Origin: Funneliformis mosseae | Taxonomy: Eukaryota > Glomeromycota > Glomeromycetes > Glomerales > Glomeraceae | Assembly: GCA_910592005.1 (NCBI GenBank) | Contig: CAJVPP010002181.1 | Location: 1-15,975, forward strand | Direction of reading: 5' to 3' | DNA length: 15,975 nucleotides | Shown: positions 8,850-15,885 of the stretch, piece by piece | Numbering within the stretch: position 1 is the stretch's first letter | Layout of the letters: every line of letters starts with the position of its first letter | The notes under the pieces: generated by a model | Seen by the model: only the letters and a program-made list of their open reading frames with translations | The model's database searches: none | What the model was told of the DNA's origin: nothing | Position numbers and translations under genes: made by a program

Positions 8850-10566
8850 TTAATTTCTTGGTCTAACCTTGACGAACAATTCGGGACAAGAGGTTATAAT
8901 GGATGATACAGTTTTTAAAGGAGATTTCATATCCACCAAATCAATTTCATACTTTCTATATAACGAAGCCATCAAAAAAATTAATTCGATCATGGCCAAC
9001 TTTCTTCCCGGACAGATCCTTAACCCGCCACCAAACATGATGAAAGAATATTTCTCAGGTTCGAACCTTTTAATCATCCACCTATCAGGATTAAATTTTT
9101 CAGGCTCTTCCCAATAATCTTTATGTTTATGAATCGAAACGGCGTTCACATGAAACGTTGTACCAGCAGGCCATTTATAACCCGCTATTTCATCAGGTTC
9201 TTGACTACATCTCACCATCAAATTTGCAACCGGTAGAACGCGATCTACTTCTTTTATGATCGCTTCACAATATTTAAGTTTGTGTAAGTCGTCTACCGTT
9301 ATTGGACGCGTTTTATCACCCTGGAATATTCCATCAATTTCTTCTAGCATCTTTTTCTTTACTTCTAAATTATGAGCGATATGATAGATAATAAATGTAA
9401 TCATATTCGCGGTCTATATTTGAAAATAAATGAATAAAATGTTAATACAGATTTGTTAATCGTAACAAAATATTTGGAAATATTCTTATACTTACTGTAT
9501 CAGTTCCACCAAGAAATGCGTCAAATAAAATACCACGAATTTCAAGATCGGTCATAGGTCTGTTCATAGCTTCTCCTTCGACAGTTTTGATATAATTAAT
9601 GTCGCGAGGTGTACTTGCCGTGATCAACGAGGTCAGCATATCATTTGATAAAGGTTTATCCTGCGAAGTATTTTCAATTTCTTGTCTGCGCCTCTTAATA
9701 ACTTTTTCTAACCTTTGATTGATAAATCCAATATTTTTAAGCAAATCGTCCGATTTACTCTTGATAAATGGAAAGTAATGTCTGATGAAAGATGGGATAA
9801 AAATGAACATCGGCGCTCCTACTATGTGTTTACGAAATGCTCGAACAAAGTTCTCGGAATCATCGACTATCGCTTTTGGATGCGTGGCTTTTTCGTCACT
9901 TTGAGTATTAAAGTATGCTGCCATTGTATAAGATCTTTCGCCAGTTGTTAATGCGATAATTATATCATTTGTGTATCTGTTTAACCATGCAGAGAAATCC
10001 AATTTATTCTTATTTTCTTTAACAATTTCATCTTTTAGATATAACTTGTTCCAATAACTTTCCAATTCATTGAAAAGTTCATTCGTCCAATCAATAGCTT
10101 CTTGAGTGAATTTTGGTGCCAAAATTGCTTGTGTAAAAAATTGACGATTATACCTCCATGATTTCAAATCATGATTCGCCAGTAACCCTTTCCCAATCAC
10201 TCCTAATTCTGCTAATCCTTCGTTGTAAGGAAATCTCATCATGTATTGGCTCTTCGTTGAAGGCATCAATAGCTTCTCAACGTATTCTGTACGGCTGAGG
10301 ATTATGCGTCGAACTCCCAAGTGAACTTCGTAAATGTCACCATAAGTTTTTTGATTACTATCCGAAAATTCTTTTAAATTTCCGCCATAAATGAGTAGGA
10401 ATTGAGGTATATTTCCAAATAATGGGAATGGGAATGGACCAGGTAAAGGATTAACGCGAGTGAAATACGAATAATAAAAATGCGCCACGTATATCGGTAA
10501 TATGATAAATGACAACGATATTAAATCTTGAAACGCAAAATTTTCTAATAATTTATGAAGGGGCAT
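8850..10566 (-). CDS. Cytochrome P450 monooxygenase, two exons
   Basis: Heme-thiolate monooxygenase, probably ER-bound and fed electrons by cytochrome P450 reductase. The substrate cannot be told. Exon 1 (10566-9496, 357 codons) joins exon 2 (9413-8850) in phase 0, giving 544 residues, typical for a microsomal P450. An N-terminal membrane anchor spans about residues 12-34. The proline-rich hinge NPLPGPFPFPLFGN is at 39-52, helix C WRYNR at 137-141, and the oxygen-binding helix I GGTDTT at 353-358, completed only after splicing. ExxR (EVDR) is at 412-415, FNPDRW at 464-469, and the heme loop FGGGLRICPG at 484-493 with Cys491 as the iron ligand. All key residues are present and no frame break is seen. 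The start ATG has A at -3 and is followed directly by the anchor. CpG is dense (about 67 in 1.7 kb), unlike the retroelement side. No other gene of a pathway lies beside it. The family within the P450 superfamily is not assigned. Confidence 0.95.
9414..9495 (-). other. Phase-0 GT-AG intron (82 bp) of the P450
   Basis: The donor is GTAAGT (from 9495) and the acceptor TTCAAATATAG (ending 9414). TTAAC-type branch-point candidates lie about 30 nt before the acceptor. Removing it joins ...GGTDT to TANMITFIIYH and rebuilds the helix I motif exactly. If retained, the frame runs into a stop at 9442-9444, giving 374 residues without ExxR or heme loop. The intron splits the oxygen-activation motif itself. 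Confidence 0.93.
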
Positions 10567-10680
10567 ACTTCGTTTTTTGAAAATGAAATTATGTAAATTT
10601 GATTTCTTTTTCTGTTTGTATCTTAAATATTTAAAGTTGAAAGTGCAAATTAGATCTTTATATCAAAAAAAAAAAAAAAT
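10567..10680 (-). promoter_or_regulatory. Probable core promoter and 5' leader of the P450
   Basis: On the minus strand a GATATAAA box (10664-10657) lies about 90 bp before the start codon. Just upstream is a 15-base poly(dA:dT) tract (10665-10679), of the kind that keeps promoters free of nucleosomes. The leader between is AC-rich and has no ATG. This is inferred from position only. Confidence 0.4.
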
Positions 10681-10900
10681 AAAATAAAATGATGCGGATA
10701 AATTTTTTCGCTCAAAATTAATTCTGCATTCCTACATCATGAGGTGACACAGAATCTGCCGAAGAAAATCCGATGCAGAGATGTTCTTTGTTGATTTTTG
10801 GCGGCTAAAAATCATGCATTTGTTGATGTAAATATTACTCAAATTAGTAGCAGCAGCAAACAAAGAATTTTCTAAAATATGAATATTGATAATTAAAAAA
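10681..10900. other. Upstream flank of the P450, no gene seen
   Basis: About 220 bp with normal CpG and a short AGC run (AGTAGCAGCAGCA near 10847). No open frame or RNA gene is visible. It may contain P450 regulatory sites, but none can be named. Confidence 0.4.
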
Positions 10901-11025
10901 GAAATTATTTCATTATCGTAATGAGAAATAATTTCGGTGTCCTTATCACGAAGAATGTAAAAAAAAAATTTTTCATTAGCGTAATGAGAAATAATTTCGT
11001 ATGTCCTTATGTAAAAAAAAAAAAA
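10901..11025. repeat. 63-bp imperfect tandem duplication with hairpin
   Basis: Unit 1 starts at 10911 and unit 2 at 10974. They share CATTAKCGTAATGAGAAATA followed by ATTTCG and TGTCCTTAT. The first copy also carries an extra CACGAAGAAT before a poly-A run that both copies end with. Each unit contains CATTA-NCG-TAATG, a small hairpin. In the first copy the preceding GAAATTATTTC (10901-10911) pairs with GAAATAATTTC (10925-10935) to give a longer stem. The minus-strand open frame across this repeat (10976-11185) is composition-driven and not called a gene. Confidence 0.75.
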
Positions 11026-11062
11026 AATGAAAATGAAAATACTGATAATATATTAGTGTGTA

Positions 11063-11116
11063 ACAGCAACGCATGAAGCAATGTACACCAAAAAAAAAAC
11101 CGAAACACGTTGCTGT
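11063..11116. repeat. Perfect 9-bp inverted repeat
   Basis: ACAGCAACG at 11063-11071 and its reverse complement CGTTGCTGT at 11108-11116 are separated by 36 bp that include a 10-A run. Weak similarity continues outward. It lies just after the tandem duplication and may belong to the same small repeat element. A transcript could fold here, but no RNA family is recognised. Confidence 0.5.
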
Positions 11117-11140
11117 AACAACTATAAATCTATGTTGTAA

Positions 11141-11590
11141 TAATTTGGACACCTTCTGAAATGCCTTTATAGAATAGGCTCGCAAGGATAGTTATTTGGT
11201 TGAGGACCATTATTCTGTTATGTTGTATATTGATTGGCAATTGAGCGATACAGTTACAAAAGAAATCTCAAAATTTGGTTAATATTTGGTAAAGTTATCA
11301 TGAGTTATGCTTGGTTTTGTGCTGTGTTTGGAATTTGTTTATTACGCAGACTGCTGATCTAAATCGCAATTCAATTGTGTTTGTTTCAATTGTGTTTGTG
11401 TGTAGAAAATAGTATTCTCCTATAGATTTTCACAATCACCCAAATCTAGGTTTCGTGTGCGACTGCGAAAAGAACAAAAAGATGGTTGCTCCAATTTCCA
11501 ATTAAAAACGTAAGCAATAAAAATTACCCAAATTAAAATGGACATACTGTAATGTAAATCACCACGAATCATCATTCAAGTGAAACGTCA
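11141..11590. other. Intergenic, no supported gene
   Basis: Base composition is less AT-extreme than on the left and CpG is present. Only very short open frames occur, for example 20 codons from an ATG at 11300 (+), and they are not supported. It could be promoter or leader sequence of an unrecognised transcript. Confidence 0.4.
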
Positions 11591-11815
11591 CTAAAAACTA
11601 TAATTTCTCTTGATTCCGCCTGCACTCTCTTCTTCTATACTTTCATTACTATCAAATACAAGTAACCTTATCTTAACTAGACTAAATTTCAATATTTTTT
11701 TTTCGGGTTTGCTCATTGACATTGTGAGAAAATTATTTTTATGAATTTTGTGACATTTACATAACCAGTGAACACCTGACCTGCTTACTGCGCCATGTCT
11801 ATGATTTTTGTTCAT
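11591..11815 (-). CDS. Small hypothetical protein, unassigned
   Basis: 74 codons with ATG. The product starts MNKNHRHGAVSRSGVHWLCK, has a Cys/His cluster (LCKCHKIH, residues about 18-25) and ends with an acidic stretch (SNESIEEESAGG). No signal peptide or membrane segment is seen. The composition is not simply AT-driven, which is why it is listed, but I recognise no family and no splice sites. It could equally be a chance frame or a fragment of a lost gene. Confidence 0.22.
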   Translation of the reverse strand: MNKNHRHGAVSRSGVHWLCKCHKIHKNNFLTMSMSKPEKKILKFSLVKIRLLVFDSNESIEEESAGGIKRNYSF

Positions 11816-12036
11816 ACTAGGCGTACATATTTGGAAGGTTTGCTATTAAACCTCCCATTTATTTATTTTTTTTTTTTTTATGCGTTAGTTCGTTAAATTT
11901 ATCAAAAAAAATCTCTAGAAGTATATTAATATTATATTTGAGTTGATTGTCATTTTAGAAATAAAACACCTATAAATAATTTCAATGGTTATTCATGATC
12001 TTAGATTCATTTACTTGTATATGTAATGTACGTTAA
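11816..12036. other. Short spacer with a small hairpin before a T run
   Basis: AGGTTT-GCTATT-AAACCT (11836-11853) forms a 6-bp hairpin, followed within 10 bases by a T-rich run (to 11880). It resembles a terminator by shape, but this is eukaryotic DNA, and a pol III terminator would need an RNA gene upstream, which I do not see. Confidence 0.3.
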
Positions 12037-12321
12037 CTCTCATCTTTTATTATATATACGAATAAAATTCACAAAATAAACGTTTACCCTAAACTTCGTC
12101 TTGATGATAATAATTGCCCCATTATCTACCTAAAGGCAAGTAAATCATTAGCATAATATTTTAATTTAAAATATTTAAGTGAATACGCGTCACAAAATGA
12201 GCCATTAAATGAGTCACAACCAAAAAATGAGCAACCAAAAGAATATGAAATTTCAAAATATATTAATTCTCTCGAAAAAGAATCTAAAAAAAAAAATAAC
12301 AATAACAATAAAATAAAATAA
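12037..12321 (+). pseudogene. Coding-like C-terminal fragment, one internal stop
   Basis: One frame reads 39 codons (…NVYPKLRLDDNNCPIIYLKA…SLA), a TAA at 12154-12156, then 54 codons in the same frame. The second part includes LSEYASQNEPLNESQPKNEQ and EISKYINSLEKESKK, and ends in a Lys/Asn-rich tail before a TAA at 12319-12321. The hydrophilic Glu/Gln/Pro/Lys composition, with an NE(P/Q/S) internal repeat, is typical of real protein tails rather than random AT-rich sequence. The antisense Phe-rich frame (12126-12308) is its shadow. It may be the last exon of a lost gene; the tail style recalls the C-termini of expanded kinase-like families in mycorrhizal fungi, a weak impression only. A 40-nt GTAAAT...AAG intron over the stop is possible but unusually short. 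Confidence 0.4.
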
Positions 12322-12603
12322 AAAAAAAATGTATTTAATTTGCTAGAATAATAACATTATTAATAATATCATCATTAAATTTCGGAAATAAAAAAATAAT
12401 TTAATTGAAAAAATACCGACCGTATCAGATCTATGCTGCGAAAGGTTTCTCCTTCCCTTTTACTTTAATGAATGTAACTGTACAAAGTATATAGTTACAT
12501 AACTCGATGAATCATTTTCGGAGAAAATCCATCGCGACTTCCCTTTAATTCATACAGTAAATATATAACTTTTTTGTATGAGCAAAACTGCTTTTAATAT
12601 CTA
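12322..12603. other. Spacer, no gene seen
   Basis: A-rich at the left end (12321-12415), then more mixed sequence with several CpG (12415-12540). There is no useful open frame. It separates a plus-strand relic from a minus-strand relic, whose 3' ends face each other here. Confidence 0.4.
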
Positions 12604-13035
12604 CTTTATCAATCCATCATTCACAGAAACAATGTTTGAATTAACGATCGTTGTATCAATAATTCCATTAGCATCTCTATATCTAGGAAGCAAAATACCA
12701 CACTTTGCTTTATGATTCAAAAGTCTTTTATATGGAAAAACATTTTTGATATACCTTCAGAAGATAAGCTATTTAATCTGATTAAGGTAAACAATGTTGT
12801 AAAGATCATTATCTGACCTAGTTTTAGGATCTGAAAATGAATGTGTGACTTTTTTTCAAATTTCATTTTAATATGTGTTCCTAAATATCAACCTCTCATC
12901 TCATTTGATAATTGGAATTAAGCTCTACTCAGAAAGAAAAGTAATTTCAAGTGATTTTAATACCTTGTCCAAAAGTTCTATACAACATTGTTGAGGTTGG
13001 TGAACAATTAGATTGAGAGCTTTTGTTGAATATGT
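12604..13035 (-). pseudogene. Interrupted coding-like frame, unknown family
   Basis: A single minus-strand frame over 144 codons contains protein-like blocks separated by six stops. The first block (13035-12928) includes ALNLIVHQPQQCCIELLDKV. The middle includes SDPKTRSDNDLYNIVYLNQ. The last open block (12756-12604, 51 codons) includes NHKAKCGILLPRYRDANG and IIDTTIVNSNIVSVNDGL. That the blocks share one frame across 432 nt argues for a decayed gene rather than chance. I do not recognise the family. Leu-rich, spaced hydrophobic residues in the first block would suit a helical or leucine-rich-repeat protein, but this is speculation. An alternative is short exons with unseen introns. Confidence 0.33.
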
Positions 13036-13561
13036 CTATTCATTCGGGCCTGTTTTTAACTAGCTTCTTTTTCACACTCATTAAAAAATTTTTTTTCGAT
13101 TTTTGACGGTTAAGAAAATTTATTTGACCGGTCTAATATTGGAATATTTTTTTATAATTCTTGTGTGTATTTTTTTTCTGTAACTTTTATTTTTTTTTTT
13201 TATTACACTTCGGATGGTTTGATCGGTATGTGTTTGCTTAGTTTCATTTTTAGTTTCATCTTTCTTTTATGTCAATAATTTTAATTTTTTTTAATTTTAA
13301 TTACTAGTTTGGTCGAGTCGCAGCGATAAAATATTTTATTTTTTTCGCGCTTTAGAACTATCATTTTTTTCCTCCTTCGAGTTGGATCATTAGGCATTGA
13401 TTATCATTATGGTTATTATTATTGATCATTGCATTAATAAATTTTTTCTCTGATTCTAAATTATTCATTAAATTTTCTTTTTCCTCGATGATTCCTCTTT
13501 TATTTAAAGATTTAAGCTTTAACAGCGGGACGTTTGAATTACGCCTTTTTTATTATTCCTC
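13036..13561. promoter_or_regulatory. T-tract-rich, promoter-like stretch before a small ORF
   Basis: Long T runs on the plus strand alternate with CpG-containing motifs (GACGG, GACCGG, TTCGG, GGTCGAGTCGCAGCG). They include TTTTTTTCGCG at 13339-13349, identical to 8188-8198. A 25-codon upstream ORF (ATG 13488, stop TGA 13563-13565) overlaps the ATG of the next ORF as ATGA. Pyrimidine-rich tracts of this kind are common in fungal promoters. No transcript evidence can be seen from sequence. Confidence 0.3.
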
Positions 13562-13786
13562 ATGACCAATAAGAATACCTCTGAATTGAACCCAGTTATG
13601 TCTGACTCAACATTCTCTAATTCAATAATTATAAAGCATACCACAGATAATCGCTTATTTTCCACTCCACGCCAAACCCCGTACTATTGTTTCTATGATC
13701 TATTGTCAGAATCATCGAAAGCTTTCTTGTATCAATGTGAAATTCGTAGAATTGATGGTCTATGTCATTATAATTGGCAAATATAA
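13562..13786 (+). CDS. Small hypothetical protein, possibly a 5' gene fragment
   Basis: 74 codons starting MTNKNTSELNPVMSDSTFSN, with a Ser/Thr-rich polar N-terminus and a C-terminal part FYDLLSESSKAFLYQCEIRR followed by IDGLCHYNWQI. Composition looks protein-like. Just after the stop, other frames give CNDAHYALHGYIWNKNLIF and SHLPVVEASLKKLKQIVTYG, so the reading may have continued through a frameshift or an intron, making this the 5' part of a broken gene. No family is recognised. The T-rich promoter-like stretch upstream supports a real start. Confidence 0.35.
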   Translation: MTNKNTSELNPVMSDSTFSNSIIIKHTTDNRLFSTPRQTPYYCFYDLLSESSKAFLYQCEIRRIDGLCHYNWQI

Positions 13787-14103
13787 ATATTAAAAGGTGT
13801 AATGATGCACACTACGCGCTTCATGGATATATTTGGAACAAGAATCTCATCTTCCTGTAGTCGAAGCATCTCTTAAGAAGTTAAAACAAATTGTAACATA
13901 TGGTTGATTCAGAATTTCATCAATTTCATGATGGAATCGAAATCCATTCTCAGTTCTAAAGTGATTTATGTAAATAAATACAATAAACAAGCTTAATTAT
14001 CACCCGTTTATTTATTATATTTAATCGCATAAATGTTTCTTATTAAAAAAAGGAAGTTAGTTAATACGATTTAATTTTTACAAATGATTAATTAAGACTG
14101 ATT
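13787..14103. other. Possible frameshifted continuation, then spacer
   Basis: The first 130 bases carry short protein-like reads in two frames following the ORF above (up to about 13915). The remainder is AT-rich with stops in all frames and no RNA gene or repeat seen. Confidence 0.3.
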
Positions 14104-14415
14104 TCAATATTTTTCTTCTAATACATTGAACTTCACGACCTTGAATTTCTCGTACTTCCTTTCAAATCCGTAATTTAACTTTTTTAACGATTGTTCATTG
14201 ATAAAAGATTTTGGTAGATTATTTTTAAAGTTACTAGTAAAACAGTTTTTTTCCAATTTTGTATTCTTCGAGCATAACCGACTTTATTTTTATCTCTTAA
14301 ATTCATCAAAGAATGATAAATTCATATATTCTTGTATAAACTTATCATGAGCCTTTTTATTGAATCTCAAACAATATGATTAATATTTTGTGGGAGCGAA
14401 AGAAATATTGGCAAA
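14104..14415 (-). pseudogene. Interrupted coding-like frame, unknown family
   Basis: One minus-strand frame of 104 codons reads FANISFAPTKY, stop, then CLRFNKKAHDKFIQEYMNLS and FFDEFKR, two close stops, then KNTKLEKNCFTSNFKNNLPK and SFINEQSLKKLNYGFERKYE, ending at TGA 14106-14104. Lys/Asn/Phe/Glu-rich composition and consistent frame suggest a decayed gene. Around 14230-14290 a second frame gives GYARRIQNWKKTVLLVTLK, faintly like the glycine-loop to Lys region of protein kinases, but the key Gly residues are absent, so I do not assign it. Confidence 0.3.
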
Positions 14416-14692
14416 ACGTTATTAGATAGTGAAGTTGGTTTCTACATAATTAGTTATCTTGAATACCTGTGAAAACAATTCGAGTTATTAATTGAGGAAT
14501 AATTTGATCGAAAAGTTGTTTAGCAATGGATTTCTCGCTGTTATTTCTAAGAATTTAAAGATATTGCTTTTCTCATAATCATTATATTTCGCATAAAAGA
14601 ATAGAAAATTATTAGTTGATTAGGTATAGATTAAAGAAACTCTAACAAATTGAATCAATCAAGTAGTTACGTAATTTTAATATACGATCATA
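14416..14692. other. Spacer, no gene seen
   Basis: No supported frame, RNA gene or repeat. Moderately AT-rich with a few CpG. It borders the fold-back element on its right. Confidence 0.4.
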
Positions 14693-14850
14693 TGGGTTGA
14701 TTGCTAGGAAAATCAGGTTCCGGGAATTTTTTTAACAAAATTGAGATTTTTATTGCATTTTACTTTTTGATGTTATTAGATTTAAATGCATTAAGCTCTA
14801 AATTTTAATCAAAATTTTCTCGGAACCTGATTTTCCTAGAAACCTTCACA
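14693..14850. mobile_element. Fold-back MITE with long inverted repeats, TA-flanked
   Basis: A perfect 19-bp inverted repeat, CTAGGAAAATCAGGTTCCG at 14704-14722 and its complement at 14821-14839, lies inside longer imperfect arms. Outward, both sides have nine further bases and then CATATG at identical spacing. Inward, the arms match with few gaps to around 14760, leaving a loop of roughly 20-30 bases. With TA duplications at 14691-14692 and 14851-14852 the unit is 158 bp. It has no coding capacity and would fold into one hairpin. A Tc1/mariner-derived MITE is the best fit; an alternative boundary is ATCATATG at 14687 and 14856. Confidence 0.75.
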
Positions 14851-14856
14851 TATGAT

Positions 14857-15118
14857 GATTTTGGTTTCATTGACAATGTCTAAAAGATAAAAATTGTGAC
14901 GAACTATATTACCCATACTATATGGGTATGGGATAAAGTCCCAATCTCATTCCTTAAATTAAAACTTTAAAAAACAATATCATCATAATTAATGATAATA
15001 ATTTAATGATATTTAGTTTATTAGCTTCACTTTTATGAGCAGATTCAAATGATTATTATTTTATTTCTGTAAGTGAGATATTGATTAAAATATACTTAAT
15101 AATATATTATAAATTAAT
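14857..15118. other. Spacer with a GGGTATGGG-containing palindrome
   Basis: ACCCATACTATATGGGT (14911-14927) is a near-perfect palindrome, followed by ATGGGATAAAGTCCCAAT. These G/C-run motifs resemble, in inverted form, the GGGAT-rich repeat at 15119-15165. No gene is seen. Confidence 0.4.
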
Positions 15119-15165
15119 GGGATTTGGGATTTGGGATTGGAATATGGGATATGGGATGGGATGGG
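15119..15165 (+). repeat. GGGATTT/GGGAT short tandem repeat, G-quadruplex candidate
   Basis: Seven GGG runs start at 15119, 15126, 15133, 15146, 15153, 15158 and 15163, spaced by 2-4 bases except one longer gap. The units are GGGATTT, GGGATAT and GGGAT. Four or more GGG runs with short loops can fold as a G-quadruplex. It stands out in DNA this AT-rich. It resembles degenerate telomere-like DNA, but it is internal and irregular. Confidence 0.7.
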
Positions 15166-15301
15166 ATTCTATAGTATGAGGTATCGGCAGCAACTATATG
15201 ACGAACCCTATTAAACGTTATATATTCTTTCTTTTTTTACTTTATTAGATAATATAGATTTTCTGCATATTGTTTTTTAAAAAAAATATGTATATTATAA
15301 A

Positions 15302-15422
15302 GGTAATAATATTTTGCTGCTTGCTTAGCCAGTATATATGGCATGTCACTTAAATATCCTGTGAAGAAATCGGCTAAGACAGCATGTATAACTTATTTGT
15401 AAATGTAATGTATATTATTACC
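15302..15422. repeat. 121-bp inverted-repeat element, possible MITE or hairpin RNA
   Basis: Ends are perfect 11-bp inverted repeats, GGTAATAATAT (15302-15312) and ATATTATTACC (15412-15422). Inside, TGCTGCTTGCTTAGCC (15315-15330) pairs with GGCTAAGACAGCA (15372-15384), leaving about 27 unpaired bases on the right arm. Nested repeats at both levels suggest one folding unit. No transposase or RNA family is recognised. Confidence 0.45.
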
Positions 15423-15484
15423 AAGCCTTACAGAACCCGACTCTACTATCGATAAAGTTATAACATGAAATAAAAATTAAATAA

Positions 15485-15572
15485 AATGCAATTTTGAGCT
15501 TCGAACTCACAATAGTTTCCATTTTCTAGTAATTATAATGATTGATGTCTGGAAATACAGCTAACCTATACT
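15485..15572 (-). other. tRNA-like relic (B-box-like sequence)
   Basis: On the minus strand GAGTTCGAAGCTC (15508-15496) resembles a T arm with B box, preceded by TTGTG. About 50 nt upstream GGTTAGCTGTATTTCC (about 15569-15554) resembles an A box, and ATTATAA between them could be an anticodon loop (TAT). A TTTT run follows at 15486-15483. The acceptor stem does not pair and the T stem is weak, so at most this is a degenerate tRNA or tRNA-derived SINE fragment. The TTCGAA core may also be chance. Confidence 0.2.
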
Positions 15573-15663
15573 TTTTTTATTTTATTAACCCTTTTATAAG
15601 AATAATCTTTTGTGAAATTCCATCATAAAGCCACTTTTAAATTATTCTTCCTAATCATTCCCA

Positions 15664-15883
15664 TTAATTTTTTGTGATCAAAAATATTTCACAAATTTCT
15701 ATTTTAAATTCATTGACAGTTTCTCTGATAGGTTTTTCGTAATTATTCATTTTACAACTACACCAAAAGAGCCTATTGAAAGATCTGTCTTACCAAATGA
15801 AAAATAATCATATAAAAAATTTATAGCATGATGTTCATTCTCTACTCGACTTAAAATATGATTATCAATATCATTTTTATCCT
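15664..15883 (-). pseudogene. Frameshifted coding-like fragment next to a transposon end
   Basis: On the minus strand an open stretch ending at TGA 15750-15748 includes SRVENEHHAINFLYDYFSFG and KTDLSIGSFGVVVK. Overlapping its stop, an ATG at 15750 opens the next frame for 28 codons (MNNYEKPIRETVNEFKIEIC, then EIFLITKN) to TAA at 15666-15664. Both look protein-like, so a frameshifted gene relic is likely. SIGSFGVVVK is faintly like a kinase glycine loop, but the first Gly is missing. The upstream side is cut by the putative transposon end at 15886. Confidence 0.35.
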
Positions 15884-15885
15884 TA

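Noticed and set aside
8869..9951. Plus-strand open frames at 8869-9117 and 9715-9951
   Set aside because: They lie antisense to the P450 exons, which carry all family motifs; these frames have no recognisable features.
9496..10566. A stand-alone 374-residue P450 fragment ending at 9442
   Set aside because: The frame past 9496 is intron sequence; splicing at GTAAGT and TATAG restores a full-length enzyme with helix I, ExxR and heme loop.
10976..11185. 69-residue minus-strand frame rich in Phe and Cys
   Set aside because: It runs across poly-A/T tracts and a tandem duplication; the Phe-rich part comes from A-runs on the other strand.
12126..12308. 60-residue minus-strand frame
   Set aside because: Antisense shadow of the more protein-like plus-strand frame at 12157-12321; its Phe-rich content mirrors Lys/Asn/Glu codons.
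12632..12715. Plus-strand 27-codon frame starting MFELTIVVSIIPLASLYLGS, resembling a membrane anchor
   Set aside because: Very short, and antisense to a longer consistent minus-strand frame; no continuation in any plus frame is convincing.
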